DNA of 64,000 bases from Welwitschia mirabilis (GCA_051453625.1 JBOZIK010000001.1:94428550-94492549), one strand, 5' to 3'; positions 23,385 through 35,684 are shown, counted from the stretch's first letter. Notes: generated by a model not told the origin, from the sequence alone. Numbers and translations are program-made.

Positions 23385-24800
23385 GAAATGTAATCATCTT
23401 ATACATACATAGAAGTTGAGCCAATATCATTTATTTTAACATTTATAGTTTTCTCAATAATATATGTTATATTTTTGAACACCCTATATGTTTTATTGAC
23501 AATGGAATATCCTAGAAAAATTCCATTATCAACTTTCAAATTAAACTTCCTTAAATCATCCTTTCCATTCAAAATAAAGTAGTTTGACTTAAAGATATGA
23601 AAATAACTTATAGATGGTTTCTTGCCAGACCATGACTCATAAGAATTTTTAGAAGTAAACTATCTTACTAAATGTCGGTTCAAAATATAGCATCCTATGT
23701 CCAAAAGTGATAATGTATCTATTTATCATGCATCATAATTTTGATCATTTCATTAAGTACTCTATTATTTATGTCTATCACTCCATTTTTTTAGGGTGTT
23801 CTTAGTGTAAATAATTGATGGAGAATGCCAAATTATTCACAAAATTCTTTGAACCTTATGTTTTTAAATTTCATACCATTATTACTGCTTGTTATCTTGA
23901 TCTTGTATACTTTTTTATTCTATAACCTAATACACAAATTAGAGAAAGCATTAAATACCTCATCCTTATGTGTAAAAATGGTTACCCATGTAAAACAAGA
24001 GTAATTATCAATACTAGTTAAATAATATCTTCTCTTACTGATACTTTCTATAGATAAAAGACCAATAATGTCAAGATGTAAAAGATCTAAAGGACGTTGA
24101 GTGGTGATAATATTTATCTTACCAAATATTACCCTTATCTAATTCTCATTTTGGCATATTTCACAAACTTGATTATCAATGCTTTTTAACTTAGAAAATG
24201 CTCTTACCATTTTTTTTATAGACAAGATTTTAAGTAAGTCCTTCTTTACATGTCCAAGTTTTTGGTGCCCCACCTCCATTTCACCTATAGTGCTTAATAA
24301 ACACTTGATTTTCTTATTAGAAATATCTTGTAGAGTTGTAATATAGACATTTGATTTTATAATACTAGAAAATAAAACTTTTATTAAATTTTATTCTCTA
24401 ATCATACAATCATCTTTTGTAAAAGTAATAGAAAAATTTGTATCACATAATTAACTAACACGCAAAATACTATGTTGCAAATCCTATGCAAAAAACACAT
24501 GTTTTACCTTTAGTAGATTCTCTCTTTCAATGGTTTCAATACCTTTGGTAGGTGCTTCTATGCTATCTTCAAAGACTACCATTCCATTGTGTTATTCCAT
24601 CAAGGTGGAAAATCTATATTTATCTTTAGTTATATGTGTTAAACATCAACTATGAATGTACCATGCATGTTTATTTACTACTCTTAATATGATCTATGCT
24701 AAAAGTTCTAGTTTTGATTTTAGAACCCATACTTTCTTTGATTTTATTTCCACAAAACCTTATACCATGCTTCTTGGCATTTTAGCACTAATAGTGTAAT
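23385..24800 (-). pseudogene. copia-2 protease-integrase region, copy B
   Basis: Read right to left on the - strand: a protease-end segment with MVVFEDSIEAPTKGIETI and LLKVKHVFFA (24,640-24,480); the integrase zinc-binding part GHQKLGHVKKDLLKILSIKK followed by SIDNQVCEICQNE (24,300-24,140); TTQRPLDLLHLDIIGL at the start of the DDE core; and the C-terminal block with YFILNGKDDLRKFNLK, VDNGIFLGYSIVNKTYRVF (23,600-23,460). The H-H-C-C spacing of the zinc finger is largely kept. Compared with the family, GKQ is changed to a stop and the protease catalytic LDSG is not clear. Multiple stops make it inactive. Confidence 0.8.
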
Positions 24801-24879
24801 ATTTATTTTTGAATTTTATTAAATAATTAAATTTATAATAACCTCATTTATAGTAATAATAATAGATAATATTATTTAT

Positions 24880-25176
24880 AAATAATAAATTTTCATACCT
24901 TGGTTTGTAATTCCATTTGTTAAATAAAGAGGCTAAAGTGATAGTAGACACTTCATTGTGATCCAAACTACTTTTGTCATTTGAACTTTTACATTACTTA
25001 AGCATGATATTTAAAGTCATCTTTCCTTGGATAAATTTCTCCTTGATCTTATTTGAGTCTAAAAGTTTCTATCTTACATCTTTTAATCCACATGTAGTCT
25101 ACTAATCTTAGCTTTAAGAGATAATTTTTCATATGATAATGTATTACAAGAATTCTTTTTTTGTTCATAAGATAAT
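24880..25176 (-). pseudogene. copia-2 Gag C-terminal segment (left of gypsy-2)
   Basis: The - strand carries SYEKLSLKAKISRLHV and, after breaks, FIQGKMTLNIML and SSNDKSSLDHNE. These correspond to the part of SIRE Gag beyond the zinc knuckle: a coiled stretch (EKLSLKNK---) and then F--GK--L--ML------DKSGLGYN. The segment stops at 25,177 where the gypsy-2 LTR begins. The upstream piece of the same Gag is at 35,740-36,340. Confidence 0.7.
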
Positions 25177-26426
25177 TGTTGTGATATGAATTTATGCAAT
25201 TCTTAAGTTGTTTTGATAAACTTGTAAATTAAATTACAGAAAAACACATACTAGTATGGATGAGAGTTAACCTAAATGTCATAATCCCAATGAAGGCACT
25301 AGGATTAGAGTTAGAAACTTGATTTCACAAAGTATTTTTAGGCTTTTATCTTTTAATTAATAAAAGTAAATAACAATGTAAAATGCAATGTAAGATAAAT
25401 GGAGATGAAGTGAAATGGATGAAATGTGAATGAAATGAATTCTACTTGGATCTTAATTCTCTTATCATAAGAACTAGCTCTTTATAATTCAAATCGATTA
25501 ATAAGAATTCTTTACTTATTCCTAACTAACATGAACTATGAGACAAGCCAAATAAGAAGTAGAAAATGCAATATAGAATTGGAATGAAATAATAATGTAA
25601 AACTAAACTAACCAAGTTAACCTTAACAAAGGTTACCTTATTATTTAAATAAATTATAGAACTATCACTAGACTATAATCAACTTAAACCATAAGGGAGA
25701 AACACAAAATTAAAGTAAAAAGAGTATTTGAATTGATCATAAACTTTTTACATCCACTTATAACAAAGTAGCAACTTATTAATAGAGGATACTTAACTTA
25801 ACACCTAAGGTAACTTGTCTCTATAGCTAGGGAATGGATCTCTTATCCTTTAGTCTTCCATCACAAGAACATCAAGTATAAAATATAAAAATAAAAGCAA
25901 AAAAAGGGAGGGTATTTATAGTTTTATAATGAATTTTTAGAATCTTAACCCTAGAAGTCTAAGAAGAAAACCTAGCAAACTAAAGGGGTTACATGACCCC
26001 ATTACAAAGATAATTTCTTTCCATTATAGAAAATAGATATCGTTCTGACTATTGTGGGGATGATAGTGGGGATGTTACTCTACATTAAAAGGTATTTCAT
26101 CAACTTTAGGCCTCACTATCAACCCCATATATTTTGTCCATATTAGTGATGTTGTCATCCTCCCTATCATGAGGATGACAAAGGGGATAATAGGATTCCT
26201 CATATTTAATTTCAAAGATAAATTAGTTTTCTACATAGTGCATTCTTCTTCTATAGTATGAAGTATTAGAATAAGCCTAAGAGGCCTCCAAATATGCTAA
26301 GAAATTCATGTTTGAGTGATCATCTTGTCTATTCTCTATAAAAATTAGTATTACATTCAAACCTATATAAAAGTCTTACAAAAGTACTCAAAACACACCG
26401 TCAAATCTCTACAAATTGTTATTGCA
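25177..26426 (-). repeat. gypsy-2 3' LTR
   Basis: 1,250 bp, starting on the + strand at TGTTGTGATATGAA and ending ATTGCA. It aligns throughout with 34,426-35,684. The inner neighbour ACATAGCCTCCTACTTAGC is the complement of the polypurine area. The U3 half (right side) carries motif copies at 26,038-26,074 and 26,147-26,193. Confidence 0.85.
25913..25920 (-). promoter_or_regulatory. gypsy-2 LTR TATA box
   Basis: The - strand reads TATAAATACCCTCCC. The same site is kept in the other LTR with its complement at 35,176-35,183, and in weaker form in gypsy-1. It should mark the U3/R boundary. Confidence 0.6.
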
Positions 26427-28550
26427 ACATAGCCTCCTACTTAGCCTTGTCAGTCCCTAATAGAGTGAGTGATCAACTATATTATGAGCTAGTTTGCCTA
26501 TGATAAATAACAACTTTGACATATAAATTAAGGTCAATTTAATCATTCAAAAATAGATATAGAAAACCAATTAAATGTTAAGAATACTGACATATTCATA
26601 AGCCCCTTACTTAAACACATTGTCATAGAATGAATGAGTGTTAAAAAAACCATAAAATGTAACAATGATAGCTCAAAACATGTTGATGTGTATGCATAAT
26701 GTAAGACAGAGATATTGGACTGATGTGATAAACTTAAGTAGTGCTAATCTTAAAAGAGTGATGCATCTTAGTTCATTAGTGTAATTAATAATGGCAAAGT
26801 ACAAGATTAAGTATAGCATTAATTCTCCTTTAAATGATTTGAAACATAGCTACAAGCAGGCTCTATGAGTATGCTACTTATTCTCTTAAAAGAAAAAGTC
26901 CATGAATTTTATTCAAGTAACAAGAAATCTCATTTAAACAACTCATGTATCATGAAATATTAGAACATGATCCTTTTAATTTTTAAAATTTTTTATTAAA
27001 ATTATAGAAGAATGCTTAGAAAGATGTCCTACCTTCCCCATAGGTGAAGCAAGCTGTCCTGTATTACATAGAAGGAAAAGGAAGAGTGCCATCCTGAATG
27101 TCATGTAAATGACAGACATAGGACGATAGTGGATAAAAAAGTTATTTTAAAAGAGAGGAAAAACTAAAAAAATCTAAAATCAAACAAGCACATAAAAAGT
27201 AGCAGAAAAGAGTAGAAAGAAGATAGGAAGTAAAAATTTTCTCTTAAAAAACATGACCATGATGAAAAGATATCTATGGAATAGAAGAAAAATGCACTAA
27301 GTAAAAAGAAGTAATGCTCAAAGACTCGTCAAATTTGCCTGAACTCATGGAAAAAAGAATAACTGGAACTCATTAGATCATGGTATCCTATCAAAAAGAG
27401 AACAATGATCTTCTATAGAGATTAGGGAAAAAGATCAACAAGAAACTCAAAATAATTAGATACATAATATTATGCTAAAAAAGTATGCGAAATGACTTTG
27501 AAAAATCCAATAAAATATCCAAAGAAAAACAAAATGAAAATGGATAATGAGGAACATGAAAAAGATTTCTTACATACCTTAAATTATAATCTAATAAATT
27601 TCCATGGTAACAAGCATAAAATTACTTAATGAAAGATGCATGACAGTATGTAAACACTTTATAAAATACCACTCAAACAGGCAATGATTATGATTGTGTA
27701 AAGTATGTCTAATGTTATCAAATAATAAATGATAAGACAAAAGGCTATTAAAATAGGAACTTATAAGCTATCATCTCAAAACAACATTGGAATCCAAAAA
27801 AGTAAAGTGATCATGTGAAAGTACTATAAATAAGTAAATAAAATGAGTCTAAAAAATAAGCAATTTCTTTGATGATATCAAGGACATCACTGATCTCATA
27901 GCCTCTAAGTACAATTTTTTGCTACCATGATGAAAGGAGTGCAACCACTATTAGAGGAGTAAGAACCCACATAACATGGCTAACTAACCCCCTACTAAAT
28001 TTTTCATAGCTATTATATTATACTACCAAATATCCCTCTTGGGAATATTTGCCCTAGTGCACTTATGATAAGATGTTATGGGGGACCATGTTTTGAGATA
28101 TAACATGAAAGAGAATGGTCTTTATTTCTTTTCTTACTTTCTTTCTTATTTTTTCTTTTGTTTTTTTGTTTTTTGGTGAGTTACATGACCAAGTACTTGT
28201 AAGAATAAAAGTGGAGTAATGAGATAAATAACAAGGAATAACATACTAAAATAACTAATTACTCACATCAGTAAAAGAGAACAAAAGAACAAAGGCATCT
28301 TCCTTCAAAATGAAGTTCATAGAAATACGAATGTCTTAAGATTGGATGAAGTTAATTTTATCATTTAAAATCCCTAAGTAAAATATTACTAATCATGGAA
28401 ACTTCCTAAAATAAATACATAAGTCGAGTTTAAGATATTCAAGTGATAACATGATGTTAACTAAAGGAATAAGTTAAGAAGGAATTTATATATTAGCTAG
28501 AAGAAGGTCTTTTTCATTGAGAGTAGATTCCAAGACAAATTCTTTTGACA
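26427..28550 (-). other. gypsy-2 3' noncoding region
   Basis: About 2.1 kb lies between the end of integrase and the 3' LTR. No frame has family similarity. Patches align with gypsy-1 9.6-12.3 kb, including GACATCACTGATCTCATAGCC near 27,885, so both elements share this region by descent. Confidence 0.6.
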
Positions 28551-29640
28551 TGTTTAAGGTTTTATTAGTAGATAATCTTTGTCCATTAACTTTTTGAATT
28601 TATCTAGTGTTTAAATCAAAGATTTCAACTGAGATATTTGAATGTACTTTTTCTATAAGATAAGGACCTAATCATTTAAAAGTTAACTTGTTGTGTAAAA
28701 TGTGTACTTGGATGTTATACAAAAGAACAAGTTGACTAGGTTTAAATTACTTATGAATAATCTCTTTGTCATGTTTAAACTTGGCATGGGCTTTATGAAT
28801 GAGTTGATGATATAAGGCATGAGTACATTTTTCATTTAAATGGCTAAGTTAGGCTAATTATGTTTTAAGATTTTCATTTAAGTCTACAAGGTGAAATTAA
28901 TGGGTAAATAGATAGGAGCTATAGCAAACATTAACTAGTAAGACACAAACTTTTTCATACACAAGTTTATATGGCAAGAAACCTAGAGAGTTACACCAAG
29001 TAGAATGCTAAGCCCAAAGAATATTATTAAGTTTAAGAGACCATTTTTTCCTATTGATAAATACTAATTTTGGAGCATCTTTTTAATTTCTCTATTTGAG
29101 TTTTTGGCTTGGCCATTAGTTTAAGGATGACAAGCATATGCAATTCTATGTTTAGTACTAATGGATAAAAGGAGTTTTCAAAAAATGTGATTAATGAAAT
29201 GATTTTTCTAATTGCTAATAATAATTCATGGAAAACCAAAAAATTGAGAGATACGAGTTTAAACAAAATTGCAAATGGTTTAAGCATAATTTTTAGTAGT
29301 ATGAATAGCTTTTACTCACTTAATAACATAATCAACATCTACTAGTTATTATGAAAAGGTGATTTAATTAGGCCTATAAATTTAATTCACTAATAATAAA
29401 AATTTTCACATTCAAGTATAGGTTTGAGGACATATCTGGAGAACAAGCTTCCTACCATAATGTTGACACACATCGCACCTTCTAGTAAAGTCAAATGAAT
29501 CTTTAAAAAGGATAGGATAATAAAAACTAAAGTGAAGAATTTTCATGGCAGTCTTTTAACCACTAAAGTATTCCTCACATACTCTATCATGAAAAAGTTT
29601 TAGTATTTCTAAGCTTTCTCACTCAGCCACACACTTATGC
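28551..29640 (-). pseudogene. gypsy-2 integrase remnant
   Basis: Right to left on the - strand: FSG, a stop, then KTAMKILHFSFYYPILFKD and FTRRCDVCQHYG (29,600-29,440), the zinc-binding domain with its C-x2-C intact. Next is a broken DDE core with FLVFHELLLAIR and MAKPKTQIEKLKR (29,280-29,060), matching the segment that normally reads FG-P-AIISD---HF and PQT-GQ-E--NREIK. The C-terminal block has FHNKLTFKWLGPYLIEKV and QKVNGQRLS (28,740-28,580). Integrase joins the cDNA to host DNA. Frameshifts in the core and several stops show it is dead. A 175-codon + strand frame at 29,637-30,164 is an antisense shadow. Confidence 0.8.
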
Positions 29641-30345
29641 ATGATTTAACTATTACATCTTCTATAAAGATGGGGTTTATTTTACTCTTAGTCACTAATC
29701 CTATGAAGAAAATATTTGCATTGGTTATGAGTCCAATGCTATGGTGTTTTCAGAGTAACAAGACAATTCAAAATACCAGCATACTAAGAAGTGGAATGAG
29801 TAGAAGAAATGACATAAAGTTTCTCAATCACAAAAATTTATTCACCTATAAAAGAGTCATTTATGGGAAGTTCATCATGAGGACAAGAAAGTTAAGAGAG
29901 ATTATCGATAACACTATTATGATTTTCGGCTTTATTAATGATGGTAAGATTAAATTCCTACATGAAAAGGATCTACCTAATAAGTCTGGCACTAGAATCT
30001 TTCTTAGTTATAAGATAGTGTATGGCTACATGATAAATGTAAACATTTATGTGAAGACTAAGAAGATAATGTCAAAAATGATCAAGATAAAAGATGATGA
30101 CAAACATTTCTCTCTTAGTAGTGGTGTAGTTGGATTAGGCTTGGGACAAAGTTTAGTAAGATAGGATATAAATTTAAAAGCATTTTCATATTTTTGTCCA
30201 AGAACTCCATTCACAACAATGTTGTTTGCATCACACATAAGTTTAAAATCTTTAATCCAATTAGGACCTATGATAGTAGGTTTAGAAGAAATGTTTTTCT
30301 TAAGAGTTTTAAACACATGCTGACATGAATTATTTCAAGTAAATT
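29641..30345 (-). pseudogene. gypsy-2 RNase H and linker
   Basis: The - strand open frame 30,316-30,047 begins FKTLKKNISSKPTIIGPNW and continues FKLMCDANNIVVNGVLGQK, matching the RT thumb/RNase H start of plant gypsy elements (L---PI---PDW---FELMCDAS--AVGAVLGQR), with the catalytic Asp kept. The linker to integrase includes PHDELPINDSFIGE and YAGILNCLVTLKTP (29,900-29,750), as expected from LPI-DSFPDE and WYADIVNYLVTG---P. Confidence 0.8.
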
Positions 30346-31090
30346 TAGTATTTTTTTCAAGTAAGGAGTGAAGTTGTTGCTAAATTTTTACATAATCAAG
30401 AATAAAACGATGATAGAAACTATTATAATCAAGGAATGATCTAACTTGTTTGACATTAGTTAGAGGGCTAAGGTTTTTAATGATATCAACTTTGATAGGA
30501 TCCATCCTAATTCCTTCCTTCAAAATGTAATGTCCTAAAATAATTCCATAATTGACAATAAGAAAACTGTTTTCCCAACTCAAATGTAAGCCACTCTCTA
30601 TACATTGATCTAAAACTTTCTCTAATCATTCTATGGTTTCAAAAGTATCACCACAGATGGAGACGTCATCCATGAAAATTTCAATAGAGTCATCAAACGT
30701 ATCAGAAAAGATATCTATCATAGTCATTGGAAATTTCTAGGGATGTTGCAAAGTCCAAAGGACATTCTTTTAAAGGCAAAGGTTTTTAGAAGTAAGGTAA
30801 CGATTGTTTTAGCTTAATCCTCACTTGCTGTACAAATTTCATTATAACCACTATACCCATTAAGAAAATAGTAGCAGACATGACCTTGGATTCTATCAAA
30901 TATTTGATCAAGGAAGGGTAAAGGACAATGATCCTTTTTAGTGACCTTATTAAGTTTTTTAAAATCAATGCACATTCTTTATTTTCCCCTTCTTTTTAAA
31001 ACTACTATTAAGGGGCTAACTCACTCACTATCAAATATAGCATATATGATCCTTACATTCATAATTTTAATGATTCCCTCTTTAACTATT
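30346..31090 (-). pseudogene. gypsy-2 reverse transcriptase
   Basis: The RT frame is readable right to left. Near 31,050-30,950 there is a decayed ISELAP and KEGENKECALILKNLIRS (normally S-WVSPV---PKKGG and ---RVCIDYR-LN). The catalytic box is IEIFMDDVSICGDTFETIE at about 30,700-30,640, with both aspartates of the (F/Y)xDD motif present. It is followed by LEKVLDQCIESGLHLSWEN and the open frame 30,583-30,380 containing GIILGHYILKEGIRMDPIK and VRSFLDYNSFYHRFI. The enzyme copies element RNA into DNA. Stops at several places inactivate it. Confidence 0.85.
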
Positions 31091-31549
31091 TATTCAAGCA
31101 TTGGGTTCAGCCTTCTTTAGGATTGCCTAATAGGTTTAGCATTATCTTCTAGGTAAATCTTATGTTATGCTATGAAAAGATGTATGGTACCTAATTCTTT
31201 ATGGGTTTAGGAAAAGGCATCTTATTTAGAAGTTAAGAGGGAGATCAAGATGGATTCTTGTACAGAACTAAGATAGTCTAAATTATTATTAGGGGTTTCA
31301 TTTATTTCTTGCATTGAAAAATATATTTTAAACCCTAGGGTAGTTTCTTTAGTTATAATTTAAGGTTTTCATCTATCATCCCATCTATTATGGGGATAAT
31401 AGACATGGAATGACACTCTGCAAAAAGTTTTTCTACCAAGTGAATATGATGAATTTATCCTTAATCAATGTATTCTTCATCCTCAAACTCAAAATAGTGT
31501 ATTTTATTTAGGCCATCACACAAAGTTGGCTCATGTAGCATTATTAATC

Positions 31550-32010
31550 TCTCCTCAATTAGTTGATGTCATAAGAAGAAGGTTGGTTTTAGTTCATCTT
31601 ATAAGTTAAAATCATTTCCTATGTCTTTTTTAGTGGAATTAAATACTTGAATGGTAAAATTTTTTTTACCAAAATGACATCCCATCATCCTAGTCCATGT
31701 GTGAAAAATATAATAAGTAGCTATGCAAAAATCTCTTTCTATGAAAACTGGATCACACCTATCATGTTATACTTTAATGATGACAACATCTATGGGGTAA
31801 AAATCTTTCTCAATTTGGATGAGTAGGTCCTTAATGATCGCTAATGGTTTTTAATTAAAGTGTCAGCTAATTCCAAGATAATTCATTTAGGTTCTATTCT
31901 ATTTTTTAACCTAAGTCTCTTACACATATGAAAAGGCATGATGTTCACACTATCTTCTATGTTAATTAAAGCCTTTCAATTTTTTTGTCTTCTAAGATGA
32001 TACACATAGT
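31550..32010 (-). pseudogene. gypsy-2 protease region
   Basis: The - strand contains DSVNIMPFHMCKRLRLKNR, then ILELADTLIKNH, then a region ending in LPFKYLIPLK. These match plant gypsy protease flanks (GASINLMP------LGL, --LQLADRS-K-P-G, and the downstream flap and LGRPFL segment). The active-site DxGA is degraded to a form I cannot read safely. The position between gag and RT supports the call. Confidence 0.6.
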
Positions 32011-33800
32011 TGTAGATTCAGGGTCTTTAAATTTAGGATATTTCTTTATGACTATGTTGGAAATAGATTGAGCAAGAAAAACTTTGCTAGAGATAGTACA
32101 TTTTTATTTTCTTCTCACTAGATCCTTCCAAAACCTAGAATATTTAGGATTTTCTTATTAGAGTTTCCAAAAATATAAGTTGATGTTTACCTCTTGCCTT
32201 AAGGTTTTTAACTATTCACCAAGGATAGGGTTCATATTCAACTAATCAAGACATGAAGTAGATGTTTTCTTTTCTTTATTTCTTGTGAAGAATTTTTAGT
32301 GAAGTTTTTAGTCTGTAATTATAATGGAAAGTTATAGGAGTCCAAAATTTATACATCATCTTCTTCATTTACTTCATCATTTTTGGAAGTTAAAACCTCA
32401 TGGGGAGGAGGTTCTATATCATTTTCACTTCTTATTACTACTTTTAAATCTTTCTTAAATTCATTTGGGTTTGATAAAGGTTGAGATGTAAGAGATCCTT
32501 ATGGTATTTGATTAGTAAGAGTTAAGCACATTCACTAAGTTTTCAATGTTGCTATTAGTTTTTTGTTGCACTTTTCTTGTCTCTTCTATGGATTTTCTAA
32601 GTGGATCATTCTAGTTTTGTTGGACGTTAAAGTTATTTGGTTTGAAGTTTGAATTTATGAATATATTTTCAAAGGGTTTCCATGTTGATTGTTTACCTTA
32701 TCTTTATTGAAATTAAGATTGACTTTTAAAGTTATGTGTTCTTTGGTTTAAAGCATAAACTTTCTCAAACATCCTTTCTTTACAAATTGGAAATAAGGGA
32801 TATTCTTTTGTTGATTAAGATTCATGTTCACAAATTTCACAAGTTGAAGTGTTGTTTTAATATTTTACTATCTTTGCATGAACTATCAATTATGCGTATT
32901 TCCTTAAGGTGATAGTAAAGTATTTAAGTAGATTAGTTGGATCACTTATCTCTTCTTCCATATCATTTTTAACTTCTTTTAAATATTTTATGATTTGGCT
33001 CAAAGTTTGATTTTCTTTAGTGGGTTTAAGCAAAGTTTGACTTATTTTTACTAGGTTTTCTAACATACTTCATGTATTTTTTAGGCCTAAATTTAATAAG
33101 TTACCTCCATAGAAAAAGTCTAAAAGTTATTTTATTTGATAATTCAATCTAGTATAGAAATAATCAACTAACTCTACTTTACTAAATTTGTTAATAGAGA
33201 TGGCATGACTAGCTATGATAAAATGCTCATGCACTATGGCATAATCCTTGTGAGGTTGTTATTGAAATTTGATTACTTATTTTCTTTTTTTTCTTATGGA
33301 ACTTTCACTCAAAAATCATTTGATAAAAACTTCTTATACTTGACTTCATGACTTATGACTCTTATGTGGGATAGTTTTGAGCCAAGTTTTTGCCCTTCCT
33401 GTAAGTGTGACTAGAAAAATAATCATGTAGATGTGGTCACTAATAAATTTATTCCCATTTCCTATGATAAGCACAAGTTGTTTAATATCAGCTAAATGTT
33501 GGAAATGGTCCTCCTTATGTTCTCCCAGAAAGGTTGGATAAGCACTTAGGTTTCTTAATTCCATATCATCATTAGGAGATAAATCGAAAGAATTTTAGAT
33601 TTTACATTTTTAATTAAAAATTAAATCTCTAAGAGTAATGCTTACATTTATAGTAGAAGTTACTAGACAAACTGATTTGCTTTTGTTTTTGTAATGATTT
33701 TGACATATTCTACATATGTGAAGAAGAAATAACATGATCTACTTCTATACTATAATTTTATTTGTCAAAATCTAATTTTAAAATAATAAAAGCAAAAAAA
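32011..33800 (-). pseudogene. gypsy-2 gag
   Basis: The open frame 33,564-33,346 contains MELRNLSAYPTFLGEHKED, HFQHLADIKQLV and IIFLVTLTGRAKTWLKTIP, which match the retrotransposon Gag core (ED---H---F--IC------G-----I-L-LFPFSL---A--WL--LP). The frame goes on, with breaks, as HAISINKFSKVELVDYFYTRL and LLDFFYGGNLLNL, matching L---F--GL-----LD-A-GG-L. The C-terminal part (33,000-32,011) is too broken to assign, and no zinc knuckle is visible, as is usual in Athila-like Gag. Gag packages the element RNA in cytoplasmic particles. Confidence 0.75.
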
Positions 33801-34404
33801 ATATTCTTCTTCAATTCTTAGAAATTACGTACTTGGGATGTACATATCTGGGATATGCGTACCTGGATTTTTCTCATAGTCGAATAATCCTTCTCTAATA
33901 TTTTCTTCAATTAGATTCTGCTTTCTATGATATTTTGTCTTTTTACTAGAATTCATCATATCCTTGTATGCTCAGACAACAAATAAAAATTAAAATAAAA
34001 AATAGCAAACTATCGTCCACTTAGTCATGGGAACAATAGGTGAATGATGATCATAGGAATAGAACACCAAACATGAAAAAATATTGCAGAAATTTAAAAA
34101 ATATATTGTCATCTAGCTTATTATAAGGATGAAAGAGAAGATGAACATTTATTTTTGATCTATGAAAATAAAGGAAATTTGTAAAATAGAAAATAAATTC
34201 AAAATTTTAAAATTATTATTCTCAATATCATTGGAATAACAGAGAGGATAACAAGGATCCTAAAAACTACATAAAATGAAAATTACTAAAATAAACCTAC
34301 TCTAATCTATGCTAAAAATATAGTACTATTTCAAATAAATAACCTAAATAGCAAATTTAATGTACTTATCTGGATAACAATAATTCTATAGCTCCTTGTG
34401 GCCT
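33801..34404 (-). other. gypsy-2 5' leader
   Basis: Between primer-binding site and gag there is no coding sequence. GTCATCTAGCTTATTATAAG with AAAGAGAAGATGA at 34,109-34,150 resembles the family's U3 motif, as do equivalents in the gypsy-1 leader (15,688-15,725 and 15,812-15,840). Confidence 0.5.
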
Positions 34405-34422
34405 TCCCTTTCAATAGTATTA
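34405..34422 (-). promoter_or_regulatory. gypsy-2 primer-binding site, decayed tRNA-Asp type
   Basis: The - strand 18-mer TAATACTATTGAAAGGGA lies three bases inside the 5' LTR. Against TGGCGCCGTTGCCGGGGA nine positions agree, seven are C-to-T or G-to-A, and two are transversions. Same spacing as in gypsy-1. Confidence 0.6.
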
Positions 34423-34425
34423 AAA

Positions 34426-35684
34426 TGTTGTAATATGAATTAATGCAATCCTAAATTCCTTTAGGTAAACTTGTAAATAAAATTACTTATAGAAAAACAC
34501 ACACTAGTATAGATGAGAGTTAACCTGAATGTTAAAATCCCACCTGAATGTTAAAATCCCAACAAAGGAACTAGGAATAGAGTTAAAGAATTAATTTTAT
34601 GAAGTATTTTTAGGCTTTTATCTTTTAATTAATAAAAGTAAGTAATAATGCAATATGTAATGCAAGATGAATGGATATGAAATGCAATGAATGAAGATGA
34701 ATTCTACTTAGATTCTAATTCTGTTATCACAAGAACTAGCTCTTTATAATTCAAATCAATTAAAAATAATTTCTTACTTATTTCTAGCCAATGTGAACTA
34801 TGAGATAAGTTAAATAGAATATGGAAAATGCAATATGTAATTAGAATGAAATAATAATATAAAACTAAACTAACCAAGTCAACCTTAACGAAAGTTATCC
34901 TTATGATCTAAATAAATTATAGAATTATCACTAGACTATAACCAACTTAAACCATAAGAGACATAAACATAATTGAAGTAAAAAGAGTATTTAAATTTAT
35001 CATAAACTTTTACATCCACTTACAATAAAGTAGTAGCTCCTCAATGGAGAATAGTTACCCTAACACCAAGGGTAACTTCTCTCTATAACTAAGAGATGAA
35101 CCTCTTGTCCTTCAATCTTTCATCACAAGAGCATTGGGTATAAAATATAGAAATAGAAGTGAAGGAAAGGGAGGGTATTTATAGTGTTATAATAAAGTTA
35201 TAGAATCTTAAACCGAGAAGTCTAATAAGAAACCCTAGCAACCCAAATGGGTTTCGTGACCCCATTACAAAGATAATTTCTTTCCATCATAGAAAATAGC
35301 TATCATCCTAACTGTCATTGAAATGATAGAGGTGATGTCACTCTATGTTAAAAGGTATTCCATTAACATCAAGCCTCCCTATCAACATTGTAGCTTCTAT
35401 CCATATTAGTAGTGCTATCATCCTGCCTATCATGGGATGATAGAGGGGACAACAGGGTTCCTCATCTTCGATCTTAAGGATAAATTAGTATTTTGCATAG
35501 TACATTCTTCTTCATAGTATAAAGTATTAGAATAAACCTAAGAAGCCTCCAAATATACTAAGAATGCATGTTTTGGTGATCATCTTATCTATTCTTCATA
35601 ATCATCAGTATTGCATCCAAACTTGTATAAAAGTCCTAGAAAAGCACTTAAAATACACCATCAAATTTCTACAAATTGGCATCA
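34426..35684 (-). repeat. gypsy-2 5' LTR
   Basis: 1,259 bp, starting TGTTGTAATATG on the + strand and ending GGCATCA. It aligns with the 3' LTR over its whole length. A 19-bp direct duplication at 34,523-34,560 explains part of the length difference. U3 motif copies are at 35,302-35,338 and 35,412-35,453. The TATA box complement is at 35,176-35,183. Confidence 0.85.
34523..34560. repeat. 19-bp perfect tandem duplication
   Basis: ACCTGAATGTTAAAATCCC occurs twice in succession. The other gypsy-2 LTR has a single diverged version near 25,273, so the duplication happened after insertion. Confidence 0.9.

Larger units (their letters stand above)
25177..35684 (-). mobile_element. gypsy-2, Ty3/gypsy element (Athila/Tat type)
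   Basis: This is a complete but inactive element of about 10.5 kb on the - strand. In element order: 5' LTR (35,684-34,426), primer-binding site, leader, gag, protease, RT, RNase H, integrase, a 2.1-kb noncoding tail and the 3' LTR (26,426-25,177). RT before integrase is the Ty3/gypsy order. The tRNA-Asp-like primer site, the Gag motif LTGRAKTWLKTIP and a long 3' noncoding region suggest Athila/Tat. It splits the copia-2 gag. The flanking bases (ATAAT left, AAAAA right) do not form an intact target-site duplication, which fits its age. Confidence 0.85.

Noticed and set aside
29637-30164. Longest clean open frame in the window, 175 codons on the + strand
   Set aside because: It runs antisense to the gypsy-2 RNase H-integrase linker, whose - strand frame has clear family motifs; its own translation has none.
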